Positions 12,719 through 24,060 of a DNA stretch of 64,000 bases are shown here, in pieces. Position 1 is the first letter of the stretch; every line of letters starts with the position of its first letter. This DNA is from Microplitis mediator (lineage: Eukaryota; Arthropoda; Insecta; Hymenoptera; Braconidae). The stretch lies in contig NC_079974.1 of assembly GCF_029852145.1 (NCBI RefSeq), forward strand, positions 16,491,582-16,555,581, given 5' to 3'. Under the pieces are notes generated by a model, which saw only the letters and a list, made by a program, of their open reading frames with translations, searched no databases and was not told the DNA's origin. The position numbers and the translations under genes were made by a program.

Positions 12719-13507
12719 TATGAACAATAATTTATATTTTACTTAATATTCATTAAATTATTATCCGCGAAACATCGATAGTAAATTCTCATCATTAATT
12801 TTGATATTTTGGGTACGAAACTCAAAAAAGTGGTTAAGCGGAGGAAGCTGTTTGGACTCAGTACGTGCCGATTGCGGGGAAGAAACTTATGACGGGTAGT
12901 CAACTGTATTTTTTCGAATAATTCAAATCTTTGTCAGAGGTAAATAGAGCTTAAATACGAATGCACCCTTAAAAGGTCACAAATAATTTTAAAATTTACG
13001 AATAATTTGAAAAGTTACAAAAATTCGAAAAGTTACGAGTTGTTCGAAAAGTTTCGGATTCATTCGAATAATTAGAAAATTCGAATTATTCGATTCGCAC
13101 ACCTCTGATATCTACTAAGAAATATCAACTTTAAATTAAATATTGTAAATTTATTTTATTGTTTTATTTAAAAAATTAATTATTAAATTTAAAGCTTTGA
13201 ATATCATAACAAATTTAAAGATTAAGTTTTTTATTTTCTTGACTTTGTTTTAAAAAATATGTAAAAGCTACCGGATGTTTCCTCTTTAAATATTTGACAT
13301 CCGAGATCCGAGTTGTGTATGCGACAGTAAAATTGAGACTGTACATGAATAAATAAAAGTAATAAGACTCTTCGTGGGTGGTAGGGATTGCCTCTATATA
13401 AAGATCATCGATCATTACCTATCATTCATTTATGACAATCGTCTTCCTGATTCAATAATTCAAATATTATTTTATTGGCAATCTTAAGTTTTCTTTTAAA
13501 ATTGAAA

Positions 13508-14546
13508 ATGAATTATAAATTCGTAAGAATTGTACTTATGATGATCGTCTCATCAACAGCTTTAGGGTAAGAAATTTCAATTATTTTAATTTAATTAGTA
13601 ACAAGTATTGTTTTATATATATTATTAACACTTACATCAAACATTCTAGGCGTAAATTGGAGTTAGAAGGTAATTGTAGTTGTGCAGCTATTGAAGTATC
13701 AGGTTTTGAACCCATTTTAGAACAATCTCTTCAGTTTAATGTTGTGTGCAATGAGGAAGGCATTGATAAATGTGAACGTCTATGCATTGCTCTCGTAAGT
13801 CTTCAAACTTTATAATCTTTAGTATATATATATGGTAAAAAAAGCTCAGCAAGTTTGAACTAAAAAACTTAAATTTAATAAGTCAATTAAAAATTTTGAA
13901 AATTTGTAATTTAAAAAGAAAATCGACTTTTTACTTTTTTCCATAGTTTTTTTTCTCACTAAGGAAAATTTTATAACAGAAAATTAATGATTTGAAAATT
14001 TCACTTTATGAATTTTAAAGGCCAATAAAAATTTTAAACTTTTCCAAGTATTGGAAATTACTGAGCGATCTCTTATACTTTTATTCTTGATGTAAAACTT
14101 GGTGAAAATTGTTTTTCTGCCATACATTAACTTTTTTGAAAAAGCGTAAAAAAGTATAAATTTATAAATACATATATATATTTATGATGCATTTTTATTG
14201 ATATATTATAGGTAAGCGCTGCCAAAGATAAAGGTCCGGAATTGATTTGTGATAAATTAATGGGTCATGTATCAAATATGCATGTAAGTAAAAATATTTT
14301 TCATCGTTTATTTATTGTTATATTATTAAAATATGTATAAAAAAAAAACATTCAATAATATATTGATCTTTTATGAGTTTTCTATTTAAGTCTTATGTAT
14401 AAAATCAATACGAAATGAAATTGCAGGTGGGTCTTTATACACGAATTTGCGACGCAAATGCATGGAAATTCTCAGGACTCAAAATTCCTAATCCAATTTG
14501 TTGTCACGAAGGTAAACCAACTCAATGCGGTGATACTCAAGAATAA
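13508..14546 (+). CDS. Fcp3C: Small secreted cysteine-rich protein, follicle-cell-protein-3C-like
   Basis: Exons 13508-13566, 13650-13794, 14212-14283 and 14427-14546 give 131 residues in frame with GT-AG introns. Residues 1-19 (MNYKFVRIVLMMIVSSTAL) form a signal peptide. The mature part has ten cysteines, including CSC near its start, a C-x3-C-x3-C region (CNEEGIDKCERLC) and a late CC pair. This suggests a compact disulfide-bonded extracellular protein. Length, cysteine layout and phrases such as GFEPIL and GPELICDKL remind me of the insect follicle cell protein 3C family, whose role is tied to egg covering. That assignment is from memory and moderate. The gene converges on TTC27, with 122 bp between stop codons. 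Confidence 0.78.
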
Positions 14547-14630
14547 TTCAATAAATTTAATTCAATAGATGTTTTTTTGTGAATATTGTCAAAGACTAAG
14601 ATAGTATCACATGTAAAAAAGAAACCAGGC

Positions 14631-14636
14631 AATAAA
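14631..14636 (+). terminator. Candidate polyadenylation signal of the secreted-protein gene
   Basis: AATAAA lies 84 bases after the stop codon at 14546 and only 32 bases before the TTC27 stop on the other strand. The two 3' ends are therefore likely to abut or overlap. Confidence 0.5.
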
Positions 14637-14668
14637 AACCGGCTTACGAGTACCATTAATATTTTTTT

Positions 14669-17600
14669 TTATCCACTGCTATTAATTTTCATCAACTCAT
14701 TGTTTATAATTTCCCATTTACTTTCAAGTTCTCCAATAGCTTGCATGATGTCTTGGTAATCTGTTAAATTTTCTTGTTTTACTTTCGTTATAACAGACTG
14801 CAGAGATAATTTAGCACTTCCTAGCATTGATTTTTTTTTAATATCATCAGTATTTTCGCAGCAACGTAAATAAGTATCTGCAAGATTTGAACACAATTGT
14901 AAAACATTTTTAGTAGTTGAAATGTTTTGGTGCCACCGTGAATCGACGACAAATGAACGATAAGCTCTCTGTAAATATTCAGAGGCTTTTTTAATAGCCG
15001 TGTCTGTGTCTTGAATAACAGTCAGTTCTGCGTAAAGTTGCAGTAATTCAGGATCGTTTGGTACTGACGCATTTATACGTCCAAAGAGCGCCAGAGCTTT
15101 GTCGTAATTATTTTTAGCTGGCTGTCCTTCATTATCATTGATATTATTGCAAATAGCATTGGTTAATATTCTTAATACTTGATGATCAATATGTGGAGAC
15201 TTTTTAAAATCTAAAATACGGTGATAACATTCAATAACATCTGAAAAATATCCTAAATCAATACTAACGACCATCAAATTATCCCAAACTTGCCATATAT
15301 TGAAATCACATTTAACAGCATTTTTAAGAGAATGCCAAGCACGTGGTTTATTTCCTAATTTGATATAAACTTTAGCTAAATTATTCCAAGCTTCGAAATT
15401 TTTTTGTTCAAGTTCGCAGTAACGTCGATATGCATGAGCTGCAAGCTCCCAATTTTCACTTTGCAATGCAGCGAAACCCAAACGAATCCATACATTTTCT
15501 TGTATATTATTCAATTTAACAGACAATTCTAAATGTGGTATCGCTTCGGAATATCTTTTTCTCTCGAAGTAATAAAATCCCCAATGTTTCTGTGCACGAC
15601 TGCTACTTCTATTAGACAATTCCCAAGCGGTTTCATAGTGACTAGTATCCTGTTCAGCATCACCAAGAAGACACCATAATTTTACCGTTGGTTTCTTTGA
15701 CAATTCTTGTCGAATAACTTCTGCAGCCTGTTTTTAAATTAAAAATAAAAGTATACTCACTGTTGTAGTAATTAATAGTAATTAAGCCTAGTTAACCAAT
15801 GAGAATTTTTTTAAATTTTACCTTGTGACGTAGATCTAGTATTGTGTAACAAACAATAACTTCCTCCCACAGTTTTAGATTTAGATAAAGATCCAGAGCG
15901 CCTTTTACCAGTCCTAAATTTAACATAGCGTCTGCCAAGTTTTGTTTGAATATCCAGATGGGCTTCATACCACTTGCAAAAAGAAGATTTGTTCTATGAA
16001 AGACACTTGGTTTTGATTGGCTGTATTGTCCCACGAGGCTTTCAGACTGGGATAAAGCTCGCTCTATTCCTCGCTTATCTTTCATCTCGAATATACTGCG
16101 TTGTCGTAATGCTTCCATTTTCAATGCCCAATTTTTAGTACCGCCAATTATTGTCTGTAATTATTGTTTTACTCATTAATCAATTTTAATTTCTTTAGTT
16201 GTTAATTATATTATTATTATCTTAATAGACGGAGGAAAATGGGCTTAAGAAATTTATGAATTTTTATTATGCTGTCGGGCAAACTGGAAATGGGAAATTC
16301 AGTTGCCAAAAATTATTATGCTATACTAAAAAAAATATTACAAGGTAAAAGACCCAGTACCCGATCACCCATGTATTTGTATATCTATATTTGCTAAATA
16401 TATATTTATACGGATACGTGGAGTGATCGGGTATTAGTTCTCTGATCAAGTACTAGGTCTTTTACCTTACACTTAAAATTTATTGATACATTCTAATGAA
16501 TATTGTTTGTCTAAATTAGGAATTATAGTAAAAAGTAAAAAATTTTTGGAGGCTCACGATAATAATTATAGTGCAGCATAATAATTTTTTGACGATTCAA
16601 CTTCCTGTTCAGGGTGGCAACAAAGAAATTATTTCAAAATTCCCTGATATTTCCCGGTTTTCCAGTAAATGTTTTCACATTTTTCCCTGATTTAGAAATT
16701 TCGTTCGTATCATTAAGACATTCAAAGTTTTGATTATATTTTCATTGTCGGTAACTAAATCTGATGATTAAATCATGTGAGAAACCAAAAAAAAGTCAAT
16801 AAAATAAATTAATATGGCCTACTTTTGATTACTCGATTTTAAAAATATGTAAGTTAAAATATTAAATAAGAAATTTTATGATAAAAATAAATTCAAAATA
16901 CACTAGTCACAAAAATTAAGGGATATTAAAAAAATTTCAAATTTTTAAGTGATTTTCAGTAGGATGTAACGCGAAGGAAAATGGTCGTACAACAAAAACA
17001 AAAAAGACAAATTGTAGTTTCAAGTGTCTGGTTTTCTGATCTGGTCTTGAAATTTTTTTATTATCCACGGTTCCGGAGTAATAAAAAATCAATCATAATT
17101 ATCGAAAAAAATTTATTGAAGCCCGCAGACCGTTTTTAGGACGAGCAGAAGTTTTGAAAATTTTTTTTCGATGGTTTTCTTAGGATTACTCCGGATCGTG
17201 CATAATAAAAATTTCAAGATCAGATTATAAAAGTAGACACTTGAAACTACAATTTGTCTTTTTTTTTTGTACGGCCATTTCCCTTCTTACATCCTGTCGA
17301 AAATCACTTAAAAATTTGCAATTTTTTAATATTCCTTAATAATTCCAATTAAAAAAAAAAATGAGTATTAAATCTAAGTAATTTTACATTTAAATACGGC
17401 ATCGTTTCTTCCATCGCAAAGTCATCTGTCGGTAGACTAATTTGAAGGTGATTACTAAAAAATAAAATGAATACTAATGAGCTTAAGTACTTAAATAAAA
17501 GTTTTGATTGCAATTATGATAATAAATTATTACCATTTAGCTAAAACAACAGCTTCTTCAACAGATCCCAGTTCAACTGGTTTTATTTCTTCTGAAAATT

Positions 17601-18519
17601 TAACTGAGTCTAGTCTCAAATCATCCATTACATGAACGGAATGAGGTAAATCAGGACATACTTCAAAAGGGAATATTTCTTTTTCCCTTTTAATGTCTAG
17701 AAAAAGTTGTGGTTTTTCTTCTTGCTGATACTTTGTACGTTTTCCTTGTGCTCCACCGAGTTCTAAAGTTAACTTGGCAATAGTTTGCGCTTGCTTCAAA
17801 TACTTTTCCGAGTCATTAATTCTCCTGTATAATAATGTAAATTGTAATGCTTCAATATAAAATAAAGTTTCAAAACTTTTATATTCATCGTTATTCCAAT
17901 CATCAAGCTTGCTCATTTTATCAATAAGTAATTCTGTTTCATTGAGTAGAACATCTGATTCCTCATCTAAAATCATTTGATGGACGTAGTTTGACCGTAT
18001 TGCCCACCACAGTGATGTTGGTAAAATTTGCTGGAGTTTTTGACTCGTAAATATTATTTTTGATAAATATAAGAGCTCTAAATACTCGGCATTATCGTTA
18101 CATTGATCACCGAGTGTAAGTTCTCGATATGCTTCCTCATTTTTATTGTTAACTAACCAGTCAATATTTTCATCAAAACTTATTGCTGGCCCAGTCCAAT
18201 TGTGTTGAATAAATAAATGCAGAGCAACAATACCTAGACGTAACCAATCAGTATAATTATTTGGATCATTATTTATTATTTTATCTACTGTTGTACGCAG
18301 ATTGTCATCTTCCAATCGATTTTTTAAATCGAGTTGATTACACAAATTAATTAATAAATTACTGTAGTCTGAAACGTCGGCTTTGTCTATTGAAGCTGCA
18401 GGAAATAAAAAATAATTATGAATTAAATAAATGATAAATTGTAAATTAGAGTAAAAAAACTTACAGTTTAAAAAAATAAATTCTGGAGAGTACAGAGTTT
18501 TTAAATCCATTTTATTCAT
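14669..18519 (-). CDS. TTC27: Tetratricopeptide repeat protein 27 (TTC27)
   Basis: Minus-strand exons are 18519-18465, 18395-17534, 17454-17388, 16154-15822 and 15727-14669, giving 791 residues; vertebrate TTC27 is about 840. Diagnostic phrases include LFIQHNWTGPAISF in the N-terminal part, NHLQISLPTDDFAMEE spanning the exon 2/3 junction, and KLWCLLGDAEQDTSHYETAW leading into the TPR block (about residues 440-640). The TPR block has typical W-x2-LG and AWNNLAKVYI helices. The family is a conserved TPR scaffold protein with no catalytic motif; its partners cannot be read from sequence. The start at 18519 (MNKMDLK) has an alternative three codons in, at 18510. Intron 3 (15822-17388 side) carries transposon debris. 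Reading through intron 1 also stays open, but the splice is supported by consensus sites. Confidence 0.95.
16341..16470. repeat. Short inverted repeat in TTC27 intron
   Basis: AAGGTAAAAGACCCAGTACC at the left pairs imperfectly with TACTAGGTCTTTTACCTT at the right around a TA-rich loop. It is a small hairpin-type MITE or fragment with no coding content. Confidence 0.6.
16610..17345. mobile_element. Composite of two repeat families in TTC27 intron
   Basis: The left part (AGGGTGGCAACAAAGAAATT, with CCCGGTTTTCCAGTAAA) matches the flanks of 36408-36895. The right part, from 16899 (CACTAGTCACAAAAATTAAG), is largely self-complementary around about 17120: AAATCACTTAAAAATTTG near the right mirrors its start. 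The same pair of families sits together in Gap1 intron 11. It has no ORF. Confidence 0.6.
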
Positions 18520-18679
18520 TTACTTTTTTTTAACATAAAATATTTTTGTAAAACGTATGGAATGCGTGATATAAAAATTAGGTTATAGCTTTTTTATGGA
18601 GTAAAAAAAAACTTATTGTTTTAAGCTGTCGGTAATAAGAGGATTGAACTTAACTACTGAAGTAGACATAAAAAATTTT

Positions 18680-19563
18680 CTTGATAGCCAGTTGAGCTCA
18701 ACCTACGTCAAATTGAGCGTAAATTTGACGTCAAATTGAAGCCGCTCTTTGACGTATACGAGACATCAAAAATTTTGCTACTCAATATTTGAATCGTTTA
18801 TTTGAGAAACCCCATAAGTCAAGAAAACAAAATTTTTCAGGAAACACAAAAGACATTTTTTTGAAAAAGCTTGACATTAAAATAATAAATAAATAATTGA
18901 ATATAATAATGTTAGCGTTTCTGAAAAAGATTTCAACAAGAAAAATTTAATTTTTTAACTGAAACTACTTAAAAAAATTATTTAAAGTTGATTGACTTAT
19001 GGGATTTCTCAACCAAACGGAAAAAAAAGTTATAAAATCATTGTTTTTTTAAATGTTTCCACTCAAATCATTTATTACACTGATAAAGTGAAGTGTTAAA
19101 CATGTATTTGAACTCTGAGACTCAGAAATTACAAAAAATTATAATTAATTTAAACATTTTAATTAGTCATATATCAGTCAACAATAAAACAACATTTGAA
19201 ATTAATTTCCCAAAAAAGCGCGAATTTTAAATAAAAAATAAAAAAAAATTATTTCTGTAAAACTGAAACTGCATATATTCATTTGAGTCATTGACTTATG
19301 GGATTTCTCAATTTAATGAAATTGCTGTCACCCGGTTAGATTTTTTTTTTAAACGCTGATTTGATGCATATTTTGATTGATTTCTATGGAGGGACATCCA
19401 AAGAACCCAAAAATGCAAAAAACCCAATTTCGTAAAAAACATGACTTATGGGGTTTCTCAAATAAACGATTCATTTGATGTCTCGAGTACGTCAAGTAGC
19501 GGCTTTAATCTGACGTCAAATTTACGATCAATTTGATTGCTGGTTGAGCTCAACTGGCTATCA
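18680..19563. mobile_element. Long-TIR element upstream of TTC27
   Basis: Terminal inverted repeats of roughly 150 bp start TGATAGCCAGTTGAGCTCAA on both sides. They share CGTAAATTTGACGTCA, CGAGACATCAAA and TTTATTTGAGAAACCCCATA. The GACTTATGGGATTTCTCAA motif is repeated inside. It has no transposase, and the target duplication is not clear. Confidence 0.75.
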
Positions 19564-19589
19564 GGGAGGGATTTGTAATATTGTACTAT

Positions 19590-19605
19590 TGTTATTATTA
19601 TTATA

Positions 19606-19664
<59 letters not shown>
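19590..19664. repeat. (ATT)n microsatellite
   Basis: About 25 ATT units. A poly-isoleucine reading frame through it is an artefact of the repeat. Confidence 0.9.
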
Positions 19665-19665
<1 letters not shown>

Positions 19666-20800
19666 GCTAATTTATTTTGAAGGGCCATCAGTTATATCGG
19701 TAAATTAAAAACCGTGTTTTCTTTAAATTCGAATATTGGCGGGAAGATTTTAAATAGATAGTAAAGGAAATTCTTGGCTAATACCAACAGCCTGAATGTT
19801 TCAATCAAACATTTGATATTTTGAACTTGAAAATTATAGATTAGTATTATTTAAATTAAATATTCAATAAAAGTGTTGATAAATATAACAATGCAATAAA
19901 TAATATTTATCAAAAAAATTTCGTCCCCTCATTTATTGATATATATTTATTTATAATGAATATATAAATGATCGTGTTTTTTCATTGAATGATGATCACG
20001 ATTAACGTCATAAATCATTGAATAAGAAGCGTATTAATATTTATAGAAAAAATAATAATAATAATATAGATAGCGTGACAATTGAAAAAAATAAAAAAAA
20101 ATTTTTTAATTATATAAATTAAATAATATAAGTATGCCTACTCTAAGAATCATAGGATGTTCAAAAAATTTTGTGAGACTGAAGTCTCACTGTGTAGTGG
20201 ACATCAACACAACGCTGTGCTGTTCCTTCAGTCGTAGCTACACTTCTACATTTGCCTGGCTGTGAACATGATTTGACGAAAAGTGAAGGTAAAAACTTTT
20301 ATATATACTCTTCAACCATGAGAAGGAGTACTTGCGAGAAAACTGAAATTTTGGCCACCTAGTGGTAGTGCCAAACAAATTTATCATTTTTCGATTTCCG
20401 ATTAGATTCCGAAATTCGGATTTCTAAATCAATATTAAAAATTTATTTCAAATGTAAATAAAAAATTATAAATTATCTGTACATTTATTAATGATAAAAA
20501 ACGAAAAGTAATATTTCTTGTTAAAAAAAAAATATTTTTTTAATTTTATTTATTCGAGAGAGTATGTAAAAATAATGTTATAAACATGTGCATATATTTT
20601 TGCAATCAGTTATTTATTTATGAAAAATAGAACATAAATAAATGTTTTAATTTTTTTTTAACAACAATATGTTTCATAGTTCAACGATATCTTTGACAGT
20701 AAAAAATCGAAAAATCAATATTGTGTATTTTCAATTAAAGCTTCGACTTTTACTATATGTAAAATATTAATCTAAGCTAAAATATACTATTTTCCGATTA

Positions 20801-21730
20801 CACTGTAAAAAATTAGGGGAGTAAACGGGAAGTAAATTTGGTATGAATGCGGAGTGAATGATTGCTTATTTATTTAATACCCTCAAAGTAAAATTCACTC
20901 GGAAGTGGAGTTTAATTTAATATTGAAAATCCGGTACGGAGTAAAATTTACTCCTAAAAGAATGCAGATTTTGATATAAAATCCAGATTACTCCAAAATC
21001 AATCCGTTAAGAAAACAATCTCCCTATTTACTCCGTATGCGGAGTGATTTTTTTTTAAACTCTGGAGCTCCGAGTAACGGAGTACCCTTGTGGAAAAATT
21101 TATCTGTAAGAACTGAAAATAATGATTTATAAGTCCGAATAACAGTTCTTAAATTTTTACTTTTTTTTAAAAAGTTTGAAAAAGTCTTATAAATTCGGAA
21201 TAACTTTTAATTTGACGTATAAAGTCAAAGCAGTTCAAAGATTTTGAATTCTTCCAGAAGAGTTATTCTGAGTTAATAGAACTTACTTGAAGAGTTACTA
21301 AGACTTCTTAATACTTTAAAATAGTTTCTTATAAAAATTTGTGCTACTATAAGAAGAATTTTTTTGAGTTTTTCTGACTTATTAAAACTCTCAGTAGAAA
21401 ATTTGTGCCGTTGTCAAAAGAGTCATTTAGAGTTTTTTAGAAAAATAAATAATTGATTTCCTTAACACATATTTTTTTTTGAACTTTGACAAAAATTGTT
21501 CAAGAAAACATTAATGTCATAGTGTAATACAGGATATCCCTATATTACTATCAAAAATGGATTATCATCTCTCTGCTGACATTCAGCGTGTAACACGTTC
21601 CATGAATGCTTCAAAATCAGAATATATAACTTCTGAAATAAGTATGTTACCAGGGACACTACGAATTTATAAATTCGGATTAAAATAAAATCTGTAATCA
21701 CTCCGAGTTCATTTCCAATTTTTCACAGTG
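20801..21730. mobile_element. CACTGTAAAAA-ended element, 930 bp
   Basis: Starts CACTGTAAAAAATTAGGGGA and ends AATTTTTCACAGTG, with TA on both sides. The interior near the ends contains many GGAGT and ACTCC motifs, which also occur at 23195-23370 and 50215-50690. It is nonautonomous. Confidence 0.7.
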
Positions 21731-21886
21731 TAAAATTCAATGAGAGTTGTGGAAAGCTCTCGAGCAATTTCGATTGAATCTTTGAATCCGATTGAATCTG
21801 ATATAGAAATCCGATTGAGTTTCAATTAGATTCCATTAGATTTAACCAGAATCTTCAATCAGGGAGTTGGTTTTGTGAATTTATGA

Positions 21887-22978
21887 TTAATATTTAGTCT
21901 TATTTAAGTAGCGAGATTGCTGTAATATTTTATTTATTGCTAGTTTCGCAAGTATTTTTTCGATTTTATAATATTCTTTTTCCACAATCCAATCAACCAT
22001 CCTCTCAACATTATCACCGGCACATATATTTTTATTAACATCTTCATGTGTATGATAAGAACAATTCGTAGTTGATAATAATTCTCTTTCATTGTAATTA
22101 AATTTATTTAAACATAAAATATCATGTGAATTACCAATAATCCTTATTAAAATATTTTTATAAATTTCATTTTTAACGAATACATAAATTATATTGGAAG
22201 TAGATATTTTTATAAAGTTGTTTAATAACATTCTAATATATGATAATTCATAAGAACCTTTTGTCCATTCTATACCATATTTATTAAAATAGTTTCTATT
22301 ATACTCGTCAATCACGTCCGATGAATTACTTAGTTCTGTCGGTGGAAATATTACAAATAAATTTTGGTACGCTGTTGATCCACCGATATCTAAACCATTA
22401 ATACTCAATTCTTTTAGGATAAATTTGTTGTTGCTCAAGTAATACCCACTAAAATCTATAACAATATATGAAATTGTTTGCATTCTTAAAAACCAAAATG
22501 TCATTTCTATAACGTTATCTCGTGCACAGTAATTAAATCGTTGATTATTATGATAACGACATCCGTTAGTGAGTAGAGAATTTTCATTAAAACCTATATC
22601 ATCTAACATTTTGATATTGTCATGCATTCCTGGTAGATCCAGAAAATTCATTAATTGTTGAGCTTTAATACTATTTTTTACATAAAAATATTGACTATTG
22701 TTTATCATATCATTTAATCCATGACGCAGTCTATCTATTTCGAAGAACCCAGTATTCCATTCAATTCCATATTCGTTATAATACTGTTGATAAGATTCAA
22801 AATTTTCATCCGAGATATTTTCGCTCGGTGGTTTTGTTATTAAGAGAATAGGTCGTCGATAATGATTATTACTGGATACTTTGCATCTAGAAATTTCTTT
22901 TATTACAAATTTATCATTATAATAATAACCAGTAAAATCAATGAATCTTAATGAAGTCATTATTAAACTTTTTTTCAA
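21887..22978 (-). CDS. Uncharacterised two-repeat protein with MAEL-like ECHC signature
   Basis: An intronless ORF of 363 residues; the start could be M1 or M7 (MTSLRF). It is built from two diverged copies of one domain, about 12-164 and 171-331. Each repeat runs: an IDF(T/S)GYY strand, a KF(V/I)(I/L)KE(I/L)S strand, a PP(S/T)E loop, YGIEW-x-(T/K)G, a V-K-N strand, then C-x2-H, 7-9 residues, CA-x-DNV-x2-M. The recurring E28-C140-H143-C151 and E190-C306-H309-C319 order resembles the ECHC set of the Maelstrom domain, an RNase H/DnaQ-like fold. That link is pattern-based inference. There is no signal peptide or membrane segment. A decayed relative lies just upstream (23573-24060), so this is probably a multicopy, fast-changing family. 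Function is unknown; a transposon or viral origin is possible. Confidence 0.7.
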   Translation of the reverse strand: MKKSLIMTSLRFIDFTGYYYNDKFVIKEISRCKVSSNNHYRRPILLITKPPSENISDENFESYQQYYNEYGIEWNTGFFEIDRLRHGLNDMINNSQYFYVKNSIKAQQLMNFLDLPGMHDNIKMLDDIGFNENSLLTNGCRYHNNQRFNYCARDNVIEMTFWFLRMQTISYIVIDFSGYYLSNNKFILKELSINGLDIGGSTAYQNLFVIFPPTELSNSSDVIDEYNRNYFNKYGIEWTKGSYELSYIRMLLNNFIKISTSNIIYVFVKNEIYKNILIRIIGNSHDILCLNKFNYNERELLSTTNCSYHTHEDVNKNICAGDNVERMVDWIVEKEYYKIEKILAKLAINKILQQSRYLNKTKY

Positions 22979-23194
22979 ATTTCAAATGCTTCTTTACACA
23001 ATTGTATGAATAATGAGAAAAATATACTCATATTTTTTTTTGTTAGAGTCGACGAAACTAACTCTACTATATTAGATAGAAGAAATAAATAAATTTTTTA
23101 TCAAATTTATTTATTGAGGATACCAAGTTACTGGTTCTAATGCAATTCGTTTTCATCTTCATAACACATTTCAAACAAATGTGTAATGGTTTTA

Positions 23195-23370
23195 CACTGT
23201 AAAAAAACCGGGAGTGATTTCGGAGTGATCTGGGTTTTTTTTTTTTCAAATCCGCGTTCATGCTGATTTTGAATTTTAATATTAAAATATACTTTTTTAG
23301 GTGTTAATTTCACTTCAAACCGAAGTTTCAATATTAAAATAAACTCCTCTTGCGCAATTTTTTTACAGTG
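23195..23370. mobile_element. CACTGTAAAAA-ended MITE, 176 bp
   Basis: Starts CACTGTAAAAAAACCGGGAG and ends TTTTTTTACAGTG, flanked by TA. It lies between the two-repeat gene and its relic, close to the likely promoter side of the gene. Confidence 0.75.
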
Positions 23371-23572
23371 TACAATAACTCGAATCAAAAAGTTTTTTTT
23401 TTTGCTTTTTTCATAATGGAATATCTCTAAAAAATTATTTAAATAAATTTTTATTGATAAAAACAAATTAATTTTTTTCCACACCTACTTCTTCAGATGC
23501 CCTATTTTGCCCCGGGTATTTCGTATTGCTCTGAAACTTGGAGTTTTTGTGAATTTTATAAAAATTTGGTAG

Positions 23573-24060
23573 TCAAATAAAATTTAATTTTTTAATCAAA
23601 TTTTTGGGGTATATATTTTTTAAATACATAAAATCGTATAAATTACCAAACACTGTACAGCATTTCAACAAAAATAAGTTTGATGTAATGTCACTAATTA
23701 CAATATTTCTTATTTGAGTTATGACACATAATGACTCATATAAAAATTTACCGTCAATAACATCTGATAAATCATCTAAATAGACTGGTGGTTTCATTAC
23801 AAATAATTTACGGCAACTAATATAAATGATCCTTCAGTATTTAAACCACAATTGCTTAATTCTTTAATTGTACATTCCACACGAATATCTATCAACACAT
23901 GCGGTATAATAGAAGATTACTAGATTTCCAATAATTGTTATACAATTAAGTGTCATTATTGGTTTACGATCAAAATTTAAATTACTCTCGTTGTATATTT
24001 TTATACCAATGATTCAGGTAATTTGTTAATTGCTAATTTTTAATAATATCTTGACATAAA
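23573..24060 (-). pseudogene. Frameshifted relic of the two-repeat MAEL-like family
   Basis: Reading the minus strand from about 24060, one frame gives YNESNLNFDRKP, resembling the end of repeat 1. Another gives LIDIRVECTIKELSNCGLN, matching the IDF...KELSINGLD start of repeat 2 in the intact gene. A shift is then needed to reach KPPVYLDDLSDVID (intact gene: FPPTELSNSSDVID). This is followed by a VFGNLYDFMYLKN stretch matching IIGNSHDILCLNK. The C-x2-H...CA tail is missing. Stops and at least one frameshift mark it as decayed. Confidence 0.65.

Larger units (their letters stand above)
11858..12906. mobile_element. Pogo/Tigger-like MITE, copy 1 (interrupted)
   Basis: The terminal inverted repeats read CAGTTGACTACCTGTCATAA and, inward from the right, CAGTTGACTACCCGTCATAA, flanked by TA on both sides. 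The paralogous empty site near 8200-8215 (GTAATATTTTTTCC) shows that TA was duplicated. A second copy at 52880-53436 matches in inverse orientation. The CAGT ends and TA duplication suggest pogo-type origin. It is interrupted by a third element at 12226-12718. Confidence 0.8.
11661..13107. mobile_element. hAT-like element with 8-bp target duplication (outermost of three nested elements)
   Basis: The 8-bp direct repeat ATATCTAC flanks it exactly (11653-11660 and 13108-13115). The right end read inward is CAGAGGTGTGCGAATCG and the left end is TAGGATTGTGTGAATAG; CAG-type ends and an 8-bp duplication are classic for hAT transposons. The element itself is AATTATTCG-rich like 7977-8608 and has no transposase. 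It is interrupted at 11858-12906. Confidence 0.75.

Noticed and set aside
19458..19688. ORF with a long poly-isoleucine run
   Set aside because: It is the translation of an (ATT)n microsatellite next to a transposon end.
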